Shown here: piece by piece, positions 1 through 5,977 of the stretch | Layout of the letters: each line of letters opens with the position of its first letter | Numbering within the stretch: position 1 is the stretch's first letter | DNA from: SZUA-521 sp041738285 | GTDB taxonomy: Bacteria; Pseudomonadota; Gammaproteobacteria; Pseudomonadales; Azotimanducaceae | Assembly: GCA_041738285.1 (NCBI GenBank) | Contig: JBGSQB010000148.1 | Location: forward strand, 1 to 7,717 | Direction: 5' to 3' | Length of the DNA stretch: 7,717 nucleotides | Position numbers and translations under genes: made by a program | The notes under the pieces: generated by a model | The model's database searches: none | What the model was told of the DNA's origin: nothing | Seen by the model: only the letters and a program-made list of their open reading frames with translations

Positions 1-1890
1 GACGCCGCCTTCCGCCGCGCCGGCATGCTGCGCGTGTTTGCACTCGATGAGTTGTTCGACGCCGTGCAGATGCTCGCAACCGGACGACCGCCGCGCGACG
101 AGCGTCTCGCCATCGTCACCAATGGCGGTGGCATGGGCATACTCGCAACCGATGCGCTGATGGACGCCGGCGGACGGCTGGCGGAACTGTCGCAGGAGAC
201 ACTCGACCGACTGGACGCTGCGCTACCTTCTGCCTGGTCCCACGGCAACCCGGTCGACCTGGTCGGAGACGCCACTGCCGCGCGCTACCGCGCAGCGCTT
301 GATGCCGTGGTCGCTGACGACGGCGTAGACGCGGTGCTGGTGATGAATTGTCCCGTTGCGCTGGCATCTGGAAATGACAGTGCGCGCATCGTTGTAGATA
401 TGTATGAGCAACAACCGTCGACGTCGATCATCGCGAGTTGGGTTGGCGGCGACTACCAGTTGGACAGTCGGCGCCAATTCGCACAAGGCGGCATCCCGAG
501 CTACGACACACCCGAGGAAGCCGTGCGCGCCTTCATGTATCTGGTGAACTATCGACGCAGTCAGGCCGCGCTGATGGAAACCCCAAGATCCTTACCCGCT
601 ACCGGCACGCCCGACATACGTCGCGCGCGCGACATCGTCGCGCATGCACTGAACGATGGGTCAACCTGGCTCAACCCCGCGGGCGCCCGTGAAGTCCTAT
701 CCGCTTATCAGATTCCCGTTGTACCAACGCGTATCTGCGCATCACCCGAGGAAGCCGCGACCGCATCCGCGGATATCGGTGCGCCCGTGGCATTGAAGGT
801 GAACTCACCCGACATCACGCACAAGACCGATGTCGGCGGTGTCGTTCTGGACCTCGCCGATCCCGCTGCGGTGCAGGCAGCGGCGGAATCCATGCAGCGG
901 CACATTGCGCAACTTCGACCCGACGCGCGACTCCTGGGCTTCACGGTGGAACCGATGACGCGCAGCCGCGATGGCTATGAACTCATCATCGGCGCCCACG
1001 AGGACGCCCAGTTCGGACCCGTCATCCTGTTTGGCCATGGCGGCACGGCAGTGGAAGTGCGCGCGGACACTGCTCTGGGTCTGCCACCGCTGAACGCGAA
1101 TCTCGCGCTCGAGATGATCATGCGTACGCGCATTTCCAGGCTGCTCGAAGGATTCCGCGGTCAATCAGGTGTCGATCTGACCGCGTTGTCGCTGATCCTG
1201 ATGCGCGTATCACAGCTGATGATCGACATTCCGGAAATCATCGAGCTCGACATCAACCCCCTGATAGCGGATCGCGCGCGCATGGTCGCCCTCGATGCGC
1301 GCGTTCGCATCGCCCACGCGCGACGGCCTGGACACGAACGACTGTGCATCAGCCCTTACCCAAGCGAACTCGAGGCGACCCTCAAAGCGGCGGACGGTCG
1401 GGATTTCCTATTGCGGCCGATCAGACCGGAAGACGAGCCGGCATTGAGCGCTGCATTTACTCACTTGACACCTCAGGAGATACACCTGCGATTCTTCGTC
1501 GCCATGCGCAGCCTGCCGCGGTTGATGGCCGCCCGCTTCACGCAAATCGACTACGACCGCGAGATGGCCCTGGTGCTGACGCAACCCGGCATCACCGAGC
1601 CCACCGAGATACTCGGCGTGGTGCGATTGCAGGAAGACCCTGACCGGGAACGCGCCGAATTCGCCATCATCGTCCGTCGGGAAGTATCGAATCGGGGTCT
1701 CGGTACATTGATGATGCAGCACATCATCGCCCACGCGCGCCGGCGGGGTGTGGGCGTGATCGAAGGTGACGTTCTCAGTGAAAACACGCGGATGCTGACG
1801 TTGTGTCGCGAACTCGGCTTCGAGGTCCGGGTCGACGCCACTGATCCGACCTACGTCAAGGTGTCGATGAAGCTGAGCAGGGTTGGCTGA
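1..1890 (+). CDS. Pat-like acetyltransferase (acyl-CoA synthetase-like + ATP-grasp + GNAT), 5' end outside window
   Basis: The frame is open from base 1 (DAAFRRAG before the Met at 25), so that Met is internal and the gene starts upstream. Numbering from it, a succinyl-CoA-ligase-like domain is seen early (IVTNGGGMGI at about 30, GNPVDLVGDA at 74). An ATP-grasp domain spans about 200-425, with the typical K...NSPDITHKTDVGGV motif and Lys at 258. A C-terminal GNAT domain runs from about 461 (LLRPIRPEDE) with the acetyl-CoA loop NRGLGT at 556. This order is that of E. coli PatZ (YfiQ), about 890 residues; the missing N-terminal part (roughly 260 residues) should hold the CoA-binding Rossmann domain. 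In known Pat proteins the GNAT domain acetylates lysines, notably of acetyl-CoA synthetase, and the synthetase-like part is regulatory. It could instead be a working ADP-forming acyl-CoA synthetase fused to GNAT; the phospho-His region is not in view. It converges on the next gene, 15 bases away. Confidence 0.88.
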   Translation, partial: DAAFRRAGMLRVFALDELFDAVQMLATGRPPRDERLAIVTNGGGMGILATDALMDAGGRLAELSQETLDRLDAALPSAWSHGNPVDLVGDATAARYRAALDAVVADDGVDAVLVMNCPVALASGNDSARIVVDMYEQQPSTSIIASWVGGDYQLDSRRQFAQGGIPSYDTPEEAVRAFMYLVNYRRSQAALMETPRSLPATGTPDIRRARDIVAHALNDGSTWLNPAGAREVLSAYQIPVVPTRICASPEEAATASADIGAPVALKVNSPDITHKTDVGGVVLDLADPAAVQAAAESMQRHIAQLRPDARLLGFTVEPMTRSRDGYELIIGAHEDAQFGPVILFGHGGTAVEVRADTALGLPPLNANLALEMIMRTRISRLLEGFRGQSGVDLTALSLILMRVSQLMIDIPEIIELDINPLIADRARMVALDARVRIAHARRPGHERLCISPYPSELEATLKAADGRDFLLRPIRPEDEPALSAAFTHLTPQEIHLRFFVAMRSLPRLMAARFTQIDYDREMALVLTQPGITEPTEILGVVRLQEDPDRERAEFAIIVRREVSNRGLGTLMMQHIIAHARRRGVGVIEGDVLSENTRMLTLCRELGFEVRVDATDPTYVKVSMKLSRVG

Positions 1891-1905
1891 GCGCGCGCCG
1901 CACTA

Positions 1906-2403
1906 TCACCAATGTCGAACATGCCCGGTATCAACGTGCACAAAATCCGATCCCGGGTAGAACCCAACACCACCGCGTTTGAGTTGCAGCGCAACCTCTT
2001 GCAAGCGCGCCAGTTGAATGTCGCGCAATCGTACGTCGATGGCCTGCCCGAGCAGGTGCATGCTGCCACTGGCAACGCCACTGCTCTTGCTGCGAAGCAT
2101 CTCATTGGTCGCGGGCGATCGGTAGGCGGATATCACTTCGAAAGGCGCTTGGCTGCCAGTGCGCGTCTTGATCTCGTACAACACGTCGAGCAGCGCCGGA
2201 TCGATGGGATGCTGCTCGCCATTGCGGAAGTCCTTCAGGAAGTCCGCGACCGCAGCGAGCGCGTCCGCCTGATAAGCCCCATCACGCTGGTACACCACTG
2301 CCAGCGTCTCGCCGGTGTGCGTGTGATAGAAGCTCAGGTCGCGAGCGTCGGCCCACGCCGCGCCGCAATGCAGGCCGATGAATAGACACAGTGTGGCTCG
2401 CAA
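1906..2403 (-). CDS. mepK: MepK/YcbK-like M15 (DUF882) murein endopeptidase, exported, TTG start
   Basis: A 165-residue protein of the DUF882/peptidase M15 family, about the size of E. coli MepK (182). A short Sec-type signal peptide is visible (hydrophobic CLFIGLHCGAAWA, likely cut after AWA near residue 18); there is no twin arginine. The zinc-site pattern of the family is complete: SAYRSP at 92-97, His116 and Asp123 in SMHLLGQAID, and His156 in FVHVDTG. E. coli MepK cuts 3-3 (mDap-mDap) peptidoglycan cross-links in the periplasm, and the same role is inferred here. The start is TTG: upstream in frame there is no ATG or GTG before a TAG, and an AGGAG lies 8 bases before the TTG. The gene is divergent from the LdtD-like gene, 46 bases apart. 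In E. coli ldtD (ycbB) and mepK (ycbK) are also neighbours, but co-directional. Other M15 specificities (D,D- or L,D-carboxypeptidase) cannot be excluded. Confidence 0.87.
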   Translation of the reverse strand: MRATLCLFIGLHCGAAWADARDLSFYHTHTGETLAVVYQRDGAYQADALAAVADFLKDFRNGEQHPIDPALLDVLYEIKTRTGSQAPFEVISAYRSPATNEMLRSKSSGVASGSMHLLGQAIDVRLRDIQLARLQEVALQLKRGGVGFYPGSDFVHVDTGHVRHW

Positions 2404-2411
2404 GGGCGCTA

Positions 2412-2416
2412 CTCCT
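2412..2416 (-). promoter_or_regulatory. Ribosome binding site of the mepK-like gene
   Basis: AGGAG on the minus strand, 8 bases before TTG at 2403. It decides the non-ATG start, because no other start codon is available between the in-frame upstream stop and the signal peptide. Confidence 0.7.
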
Positions 2417-2449
2417 GCTGGACGGCGGGCGAAGGCGCCATGCTACCCG

Positions 2450-4054
2450 ATGCGCCCGACAATCGCGCGGCCGCTATGGGCATTCCTTGCGCTGTGTCTC
2501 GTCGCGACGCTGATCGCCGCCCTACCGGTTGCCGCGCAGAGCGCCGATTCGATCCGCGCGCGTCTCGCGCACGGCACCGCATTCGCGCCCGAGCTGATGA
2601 TGACGCTCTATCAGCAACGCAACTTCCAACCGATCTGGCCACGGCGACGACAACTCGACCTTATCGGCCTCATCGCACAGGCGTGGACACACGGCCTGAA
2701 TGACGAAGATTACCGGTTGAGCGTGCTGCGCAGACTCACCGCGCGGCCACCCGCTGGGGTCGCGGCACAGGCCGACGCAGACCTGATGTTCACGGATGCA
2801 TTCATCCGCTACACGTATGACTTACGGTACGGCAAGCTCGACGCGCAGTCACTCGAGCGCAATGCACGTCAATTCGACCTGCAATCAGACATGGCCACCA
2901 TCATCGAGGAACTGATCGACGCGCCCGATCTGGTCACGAGAGCCGAACGCAGCCTCGGCCACGGATTTCTCTACGAAAACCTGCGCGGGTGGCTCGTGCG
3001 GTATCAAAAGTTTGCGGACAAGGGTGGCTGGTCGCCGGTGAGCGACGGTCAGGCGCTGCGCCTCGGCGACACTCACGCGCGAATCTACGAGATTCGCAAA
3101 CGGCTCGCTGCCGAAGGCTTCACGATCGCCAATGCCGGGCGCATGTACTTCGATGAAGATCTCGAGGACGCCGTGCGCAGCTTCCAGACGCGCTACGGGC
3201 TCCTACGAGACGGCATCGTCGGCCGCCGCACACTCGCCACCATGAACGTCTCCGCAGACGAGCGCATCGATCAGATACGCGTGAATCTGGAACGGCTGCG
3301 CTGGGTCACGCAAAGTTGGGAGGAGCGATTCGTTGCGGTCAACATCGCCGGCTACCGCGTCTACTACATCGAAGGCAATGCCGTGCAGTGGTCGGCGCGC
3401 GCCGTGGTGGGACGGCCGTATCGTCAGACCCCGGTGTTCAGGTCCGAGTTGACATACCTCGTGCTGAATCCGGATTGGACCGTGCCGCCGACGATTCTGC
3501 GCAATGACGTGCTGCCGGCAATCCGCAAGGATCCCGGCTATCTCGATGCGCAGCAGATGGACGTCCTCGACCAAGGCGAAGGTCGCATCGACCCCGCAAC
3601 AGTCGATTGGTCGCTCTATCCCGCGCAGCATTTCCCCTACTACATTCGTCAGCGACCCGGCGCGATCAACGCGCTCGGACGCATCAAGTTCGTGTTTCCC
3701 AACGACTACCTCGTGTTTCTGCACGACACGCCCGCGAAGGGTCTTTTCGAAGCCCGCGAACGGGTGCTCAGTTCCGGCTGCATTCGCGTGGAACGACCCA
3801 TGGAACTCGCAGAACTCCTGCTCCGCTCACCGCATTGGGATGCGCGCACCCTCGATGCCGAAGTCGCCAAAGGAGTCACGCGCACCCTCCTGCTCGACAC
3901 CCCTGTGCCAATCGTCGTTCTCTACCTGACCGCGATCGCGCCTGACGCAGACGAATTCAGTCTCTTCGACGATGTCTACCAGAGAGATGCCGCATTGCTC
4001 ATGGCAATTGAGGTGCCGGATCAGCCCCAACGCGGTTCGGTGGACAGTCCGTAG
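2450..4054 (+). CDS. ldtD: LdtD/YcbB-like L,D-transpeptidase
   Basis: A 534-residue protein counted from ATG 2450. Residues 1-30 form a signal peptide or membrane anchor (MRPTIARPLWAFLAL then a hydrophobic run ending LPVAAQ). An N-terminal scaffold domain follows, then a peptidoglycan-binding domain at about 203-265 (RSFQTRYGLLRDGIVG), then a YkuD catalytic domain from about 293 to 480. His425 (FLHDT) and catalytic Cys444 (SSGCIRVERP) are 19 apart, as in E. coli LdtD. The tail LYLTAIAPD...FDDVYQRDAALL matches the conserved end of the YcbB family and sets it apart from the short YbiS type. Its role is to make 3-3 cross-links between peptidoglycan stems in the periplasm, which can bypass penicillin-binding proteins. 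An in-frame ATG at 2378 would add 24 polar residues and overlap the divergent gene. The 2450 start puts the signal peptide at the N-terminus, though its RBS is poor (GAAGG 14 bases away). Confidence 0.92.
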   Translation: MRPTIARPLWAFLALCLVATLIAALPVAAQSADSIRARLAHGTAFAPELMMTLYQQRNFQPIWPRRRQLDLIGLIAQAWTHGLNDEDYRLSVLRRLTARPPAGVAAQADADLMFTDAFIRYTYDLRYGKLDAQSLERNARQFDLQSDMATIIEELIDAPDLVTRAERSLGHGFLYENLRGWLVRYQKFADKGGWSPVSDGQALRLGDTHARIYEIRKRLAAEGFTIANAGRMYFDEDLEDAVRSFQTRYGLLRDGIVGRRTLATMNVSADERIDQIRVNLERLRWVTQSWEERFVAVNIAGYRVYYIEGNAVQWSARAVVGRPYRQTPVFRSELTYLVLNPDWTVPPTILRNDVLPAIRKDPGYLDAQQMDVLDQGEGRIDPATVDWSLYPAQHFPYYIRQRPGAINALGRIKFVFPNDYLVFLHDTPAKGLFEARERVLSSGCIRVERPMELAELLLRSPHWDARTLDAEVAKGVTRTLLLDTPVPIVVLYLTAIAPDADEFSLFDDVYQRDAALLMAIEVPDQPQRGSVDSP

Positions 4055-4106
4055 TTGACTGCGCACCAGATGCTCACGCACGCTGTTACCCAACGTCTGG
4101 GCGTCT

Positions 4107-4111
4107 GAGGA
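4107..4111 (+). promoter_or_regulatory. Ribosome binding site of the Host_attach gene
   Basis: GAGGA 4 bases before GTG 4116. The short spacing is unusual. The overlapping ATG at 4114 is followed at once by TGA, so GTG is the usable start. Confidence 0.55.
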
Positions 4112-4115
4112 ACAT

Positions 4116-4556
4116 GTGAGCAAGACTTGGATAGTGGTCGCCGAAAGCGCGCGCGCCCGGATATTCAGCCAGCACAAGCCCCGCGGACCTGTCGAGGAAT
4201 TGCAGGACCTGGTACACCCCGCGAGCGCGCTGCACAGTCGGGAACTCACGAGCGACCGCCAAGGCCGCACCTTCGATCGTTCACGCCAGGGCGCACGGCA
4301 CGCGATGGAGCCGAACAAGGGCCCACAGGAAGTCGAGGCCGAAGTATTCGCGCGGGAAATCGCAGCGCTGCTCGAAGCGGCGCGTCGTCGCGGTGGCCTC
4401 GACAACGTCGTCCTGATCGCGCCGCCGCAATTTCTCGGGTTGTTGACGGGATGTCTTGACGAACAGACCCAGAAGTTGATCAGCAGGCGTATTCACAAGA
4501 ACCTGGTTCGTCATTCGGTCGATGACATCTCGGCACAACTCGCTGCGCCGGATTGA
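4116..4556 (+). CDS. Host_attach family protein (bacterial eRF1-like fold)
   Basis: A 146-residue soluble protein with no signal peptide or membrane segment. The N-terminus TWIVVAESARARIF, the middle charged DRQGRTFDRSRQGARHAM region, and the C-terminal block VVLIAPPQFLGLL...LDEQTQKLISRRIHKNLV followed by HSVDDI are typical of the Host_attach family (Pfam PF10116). This family was named from an Agrobacterium protein thought to be needed for attachment to host cells and was later placed among bacterial relatives of archaeo-eukaryotic release factors. A role on ribosomes or RNA is therefore possible, but no biochemical function is firmly known, and the name should not be read as evidence of a pathogen. 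Start is GTG, supported by the conserved N-terminus. It begins 61 bases after the ldtD-like gene and ends 11 bases from the convergent DUF4404 gene. No terminator hairpin is obvious at either end. Confidence 0.85.
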   Translation: MSKTWIVVAESARARIFSQHKPRGPVEELQDLVHPASALHSRELTSDRQGRTFDRSRQGARHAMEPNKGPQEVEAEVFAREIAALLEAARRRGGLDNVVLIAPPQFLGLLTGCLDEQTQKLISRRIHKNLVRHSVDDISAQLAAPD

Positions 4557-4567
4557 CGACGTACGGC

Positions 4568-4825
4568 CTACACGCCCATGCGCGCCAACGCTTCGATGAT
4601 TTCCCTCAAGATCCGCTCGGCAACCGGATGTTCGACGGCGAATTTGACCTCCAGCGCTTTCGCCTGATTGACGAGCGTCTGAGCCGGTGCCTCCTTCGAG
4701 TCGATGAATCTGAGGATGTCTGCATCGAGCATGCGCATCGAGTCGAGCGTGTCGGAATCGACTTCGCTCGGATCGAGGGAATGACGCAATCTCACCAACA
4801 GTTCCCGGATGGTTTCACGGTTCAT
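4568..4825 (-). CDS. DUF4404 family small protein
   Basis: An 85-residue, mostly helical, acidic protein: MNRETIRELLVRLRHSL, then a DADILRFID stretch and a C-terminal helix ending HPVAERILREIIEALARMGV. Length and pattern (helix, short acidic linker, a middle block on residues of the FAVEHP type, C-terminal helix) fit DUF4404 (PF14357), a family of unknown function common in Proteobacteria. It has no signal peptide or catalytic motif and may be a small helical-bundle adaptor. An ATG 24 bases further upstream exists, but the start at 4825 has a good GGGAGAG 5 bases before it and matches the family N-terminus. It follows the CBS gene by 27 bases on the same strand, so the two are probably co-transcribed. 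Confidence 0.78.
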   Translation of the reverse strand: MNRETIRELLVRLRHSLDPSEVDSDTLDSMRMLDADILRFIDSKEAPAQTLVNQAKALEVKFAVEHPVAERILREIIEALARMGV

Positions 4826-4830
4826 ACACG

Positions 4831-4837
4831 CTCTCCC
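4831..4837 (-). promoter_or_regulatory. Ribosome binding site of the DUF4404 gene
   Basis: GGGAGAG 5 bases before ATG 4825. It favours this start over the in-frame ATG at 4849. Confidence 0.65.
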
Positions 4838-4852
4838 ACACTGGCACACCCA

Positions 4853-5293
4853 TCATGCCACCCGGTCTTCTTCCAGGACGATCTCTCGCGACACCAGCAC
4901 GGTGAGATCGTTGACGGCCTCACCGATCAACTCCAGGGCATCGTCCAGGGTGACGATGCCTTGGAGTGCTCCGTCCGAGTCCACGATCGGCATTCGGCGC
5001 ACGGCGCAGCGCCGCATGTGGGTCAGGGTTTCGAGAAAGTCCGCATCCTCGGAGATGGTCTCGATCGTCCGACTGGATAGATCACCGACCGCAATCGCAT
5101 CCGCATCAAGGCCCTGCGCCACCACGTACACCGCAATGTCTCGATCTGTGACGATGGCGATGGGATGCCGTGCAGCATCGACCACGACCAGATCACCAAC
5201 GTGGTGCTCGCGCATCAGCTTCGCCGCCTGGGTAACCGATGCATCTGATGTCACCACAGCGACGTCGCGGTTACACAGTTGTCCGATCGTCAT
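4853..5293 (-). CDS. Stand-alone two-CBS-domain protein
   Basis: A 146-residue cytoplasmic protein made almost only of a CBS pair. CBS1 spans about 2-60 (MTIGQLCNRDV, HHVGDLVVVD, and IAIVTDRDI at 46-53). CBS2 spans about 70-125 (VGDLSSRTIETISEDA, CAVRRMPIVDSDG, LQGIVTLDDAL). The TDRD aspartates are where such domains usually hold the ribose of an adenine nucleotide, so AMP/ATP or a related ligand is likely. The short tail NDLTVLVSREIVLEE is helical. Stand-alone CBS proteins of this kind are seen as energy or redox sensors that regulate a partner; the partner is unknown. The open frame extends far upstream without stops, but that part is arginine-rich and lies opposite the cytochrome gene. ATG 5293 with GGAG 6 bases before it and the family N-terminus fix the start. 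It leads the DUF4404 gene and diverges from the cytochrome c gene. Confidence 0.9.
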   Translation of the reverse strand: MTIGQLCNRDVAVVTSDASVTQAAKLMREHHVGDLVVVDAARHPIAIVTDRDIAVYVVAQGLDADAIAVGDLSSRTIETISEDADFLETLTHMRRCAVRRMPIVDSDGALQGIVTLDDALELIGEAVNDLTVLVSREIVLEEDRVA

Positions 5294-5299
5294 GATGGG

Positions 5300-5303
5300 C
5301 TCC
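5300..5303 (-). promoter_or_regulatory. Ribosome binding site of the CBS gene, possibly in a hairpin
   Basis: GGAG 6 bases before ATG 5293. It lies inside TGGAGCC (5304-5298), which is the exact complement of GGCTCCA upstream (5347-5341), so the site could be masked in the mRNA. Confidence 0.55.
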
Positions 5304-5423
5304 AGCTGTAAGGTGGATTCACAGCGTACGGCTTCCGGAATGGAGCCTCGATGGTGATATTCCCCTATTTCGGCCACCGGCAAAGCAGGCGAGATTGAAA
5401 CCCTCATCACCAGTGTCACGAGC

Positions 5424-5429
5424 GGAAGG
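5424..5429 (+). promoter_or_regulatory. Ribosome binding site of the cytochrome c gene
   Basis: GGAAGG 4 bases before ATG 5434; this and the signal peptide favour that start over the upstream in-frame TTG at 5395. Confidence 0.5.
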
Positions 5430-5433
5430 CTGC

Positions 5434-5895
5434 ATGAACGCATCACGCACTTCGATCGCGATTGCCGTGGCAGGCGCGCTGACGATTGCATCAGCAGTCG
5501 GGTCAGACGAACTATCGGTAACCGAGGCACCGCTGTCCTGGCACCAGGCCGCACAGGCTGATGGCGAGGAAATCTTCTTCGAACTGTGTGCCGTGTGCCA
5601 CGGTGCAGGCGGCAAAGGCGACGGGCCCGCCGCCGCCGCGCTGCGTAAACGTGTGCCGGACCTGACTCGGCTGACCGTTGAGAACAATCGCATCTTTCCG
5701 ACCGAATGGGTGCGCGAGACAATCGCCGGCGCGAACCGGCCCGCGGCCCACGGCTCCGTCGACATGCCCATCTGGGGCAGCGCATTTGCCGAACTGCGGC
5801 CAGACCTCAAGTCGTACCGGCGCGAGGGCTTCGCGCGCCAGCGCATCTACAATCTCCTGGCCCACATCGAACGGATTCAAGATCTGAGTCCCTGA
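5434..5895 (+). CDS. Periplasmic single-heme cytochrome c
   Basis: A 153-residue class I-type cytochrome c. Residues 1-24 are a Sec signal peptide (RTSIAIAVAGALTIASAVGS). The heme motif CAVCH lies at 52-56 and is followed by GAGGKGDGPAA, the usual turn of cbb3-III/cytochrome-C-type domains. Met111 in DMPIWG is the probable sixth heme ligand. The C-terminal helix RQRIYNLLAHIERIQ packs on the heme in this fold. Only one heme site is present, with no membrane anchor after the signal, so it should be a soluble electron carrier or a small subunit; the redox partner is not in the window. The start at 5434 gives an RBS and a normal signal peptide. It is followed on the same strand by the PHP gene after 82 bases, so co-transcription is possible but not certain. 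Confidence 0.9.
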   Translation: MNASRTSIAIAVAGALTIASAVGSDELSVTEAPLSWHQAAQADGEEIFFELCAVCHGAGGKGDGPAAAALRKRVPDLTRLTVENNRIFPTEWVRETIAGANRPAAHGSVDMPIWGSAFAELRPDLKSYRREGFARQRIYNLLAHIERIQDLSP

Positions 5896-5903
5896 TCGCG
5901 CTC

Positions 5904-5938
5904 CATTTCGCGCCGAGCGAGCATCGCCCCCCGAAATG
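5904..5938. repeat. Inverted repeat between cytochrome c and PHP genes
   Basis: CATTTCG (5904-5910) and CGAAATG (5932-5938) are perfect complements around a GC-rich 21-base spacer. There is no T run after it, so it is not a standard intrinsic terminator. It could be an mRNA hairpin between two genes of one transcript, an operator, or chance. Confidence 0.35.
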
Positions 5939-5977
5939 TGGCAGCCTTTCGCGACCTTCTCCGGTCACGGGCGCGTC

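Larger units (their letters stand above)
5294..5433. promoter_or_regulatory. Divergent intergenic region, CBS operon / cytochrome c
   Basis: This 140-base gap must hold the start signals of both directions. On the minus strand a weak sigma-70-like pair is possible: TTGCCG (5383-5378), 18 bases, then TATCAC (5359-5354), each four of six to consensus. On the plus strand I see no convincing pair. Other structure: palindrome TTCCGGAA at 5333-5340, inverted repeat GGCTCCA/TGGAGCC (5298-5304 and 5341-5347) and inside it GCTGT/ACAGC (5305-5309 and 5321-5325). No perfect FNR or CRP site was recognised. Confidence 0.35.

Noticed and set aside
1912..2385. 157-codon open frame on the plus strand opposite the MepK-like gene
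   Set aside because: It mirrors the peptidase frame; the minus strand has the zinc motifs, signal peptide and RBS.
3203..3724. 173-codon open frame on the minus strand within the LdtD-like gene
   Set aside because: It is antisense to the conserved PG-binding and YkuD domains, with no family features of its own.
4055..4090. TTGACT as a -35 box for the Host_attach gene
   Set aside because: At 16-18 bases downstream there is only GC-rich sequence with no -10-like hexamer.
4553..5357. Plus-strand open frames across the DUF4404/CBS operon
   Set aside because: They are reverse complements of two recognised proteins and show no domain of their own.
5395..5417. FNR-like half sites or TTGAAA -35 box before the cytochrome gene
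   Set aside because: The second half (CATCA) is out of register with the FNR spacing, and no -10 box follows TTGAAA at 17 bases.
5294..5785. N-terminal extension of the CBS frame to 310 residues
   Set aside because: The added part is arginine-rich low-complexity translation opposite the cytochrome gene; ATG 5293 has an RBS and the family N-terminus.
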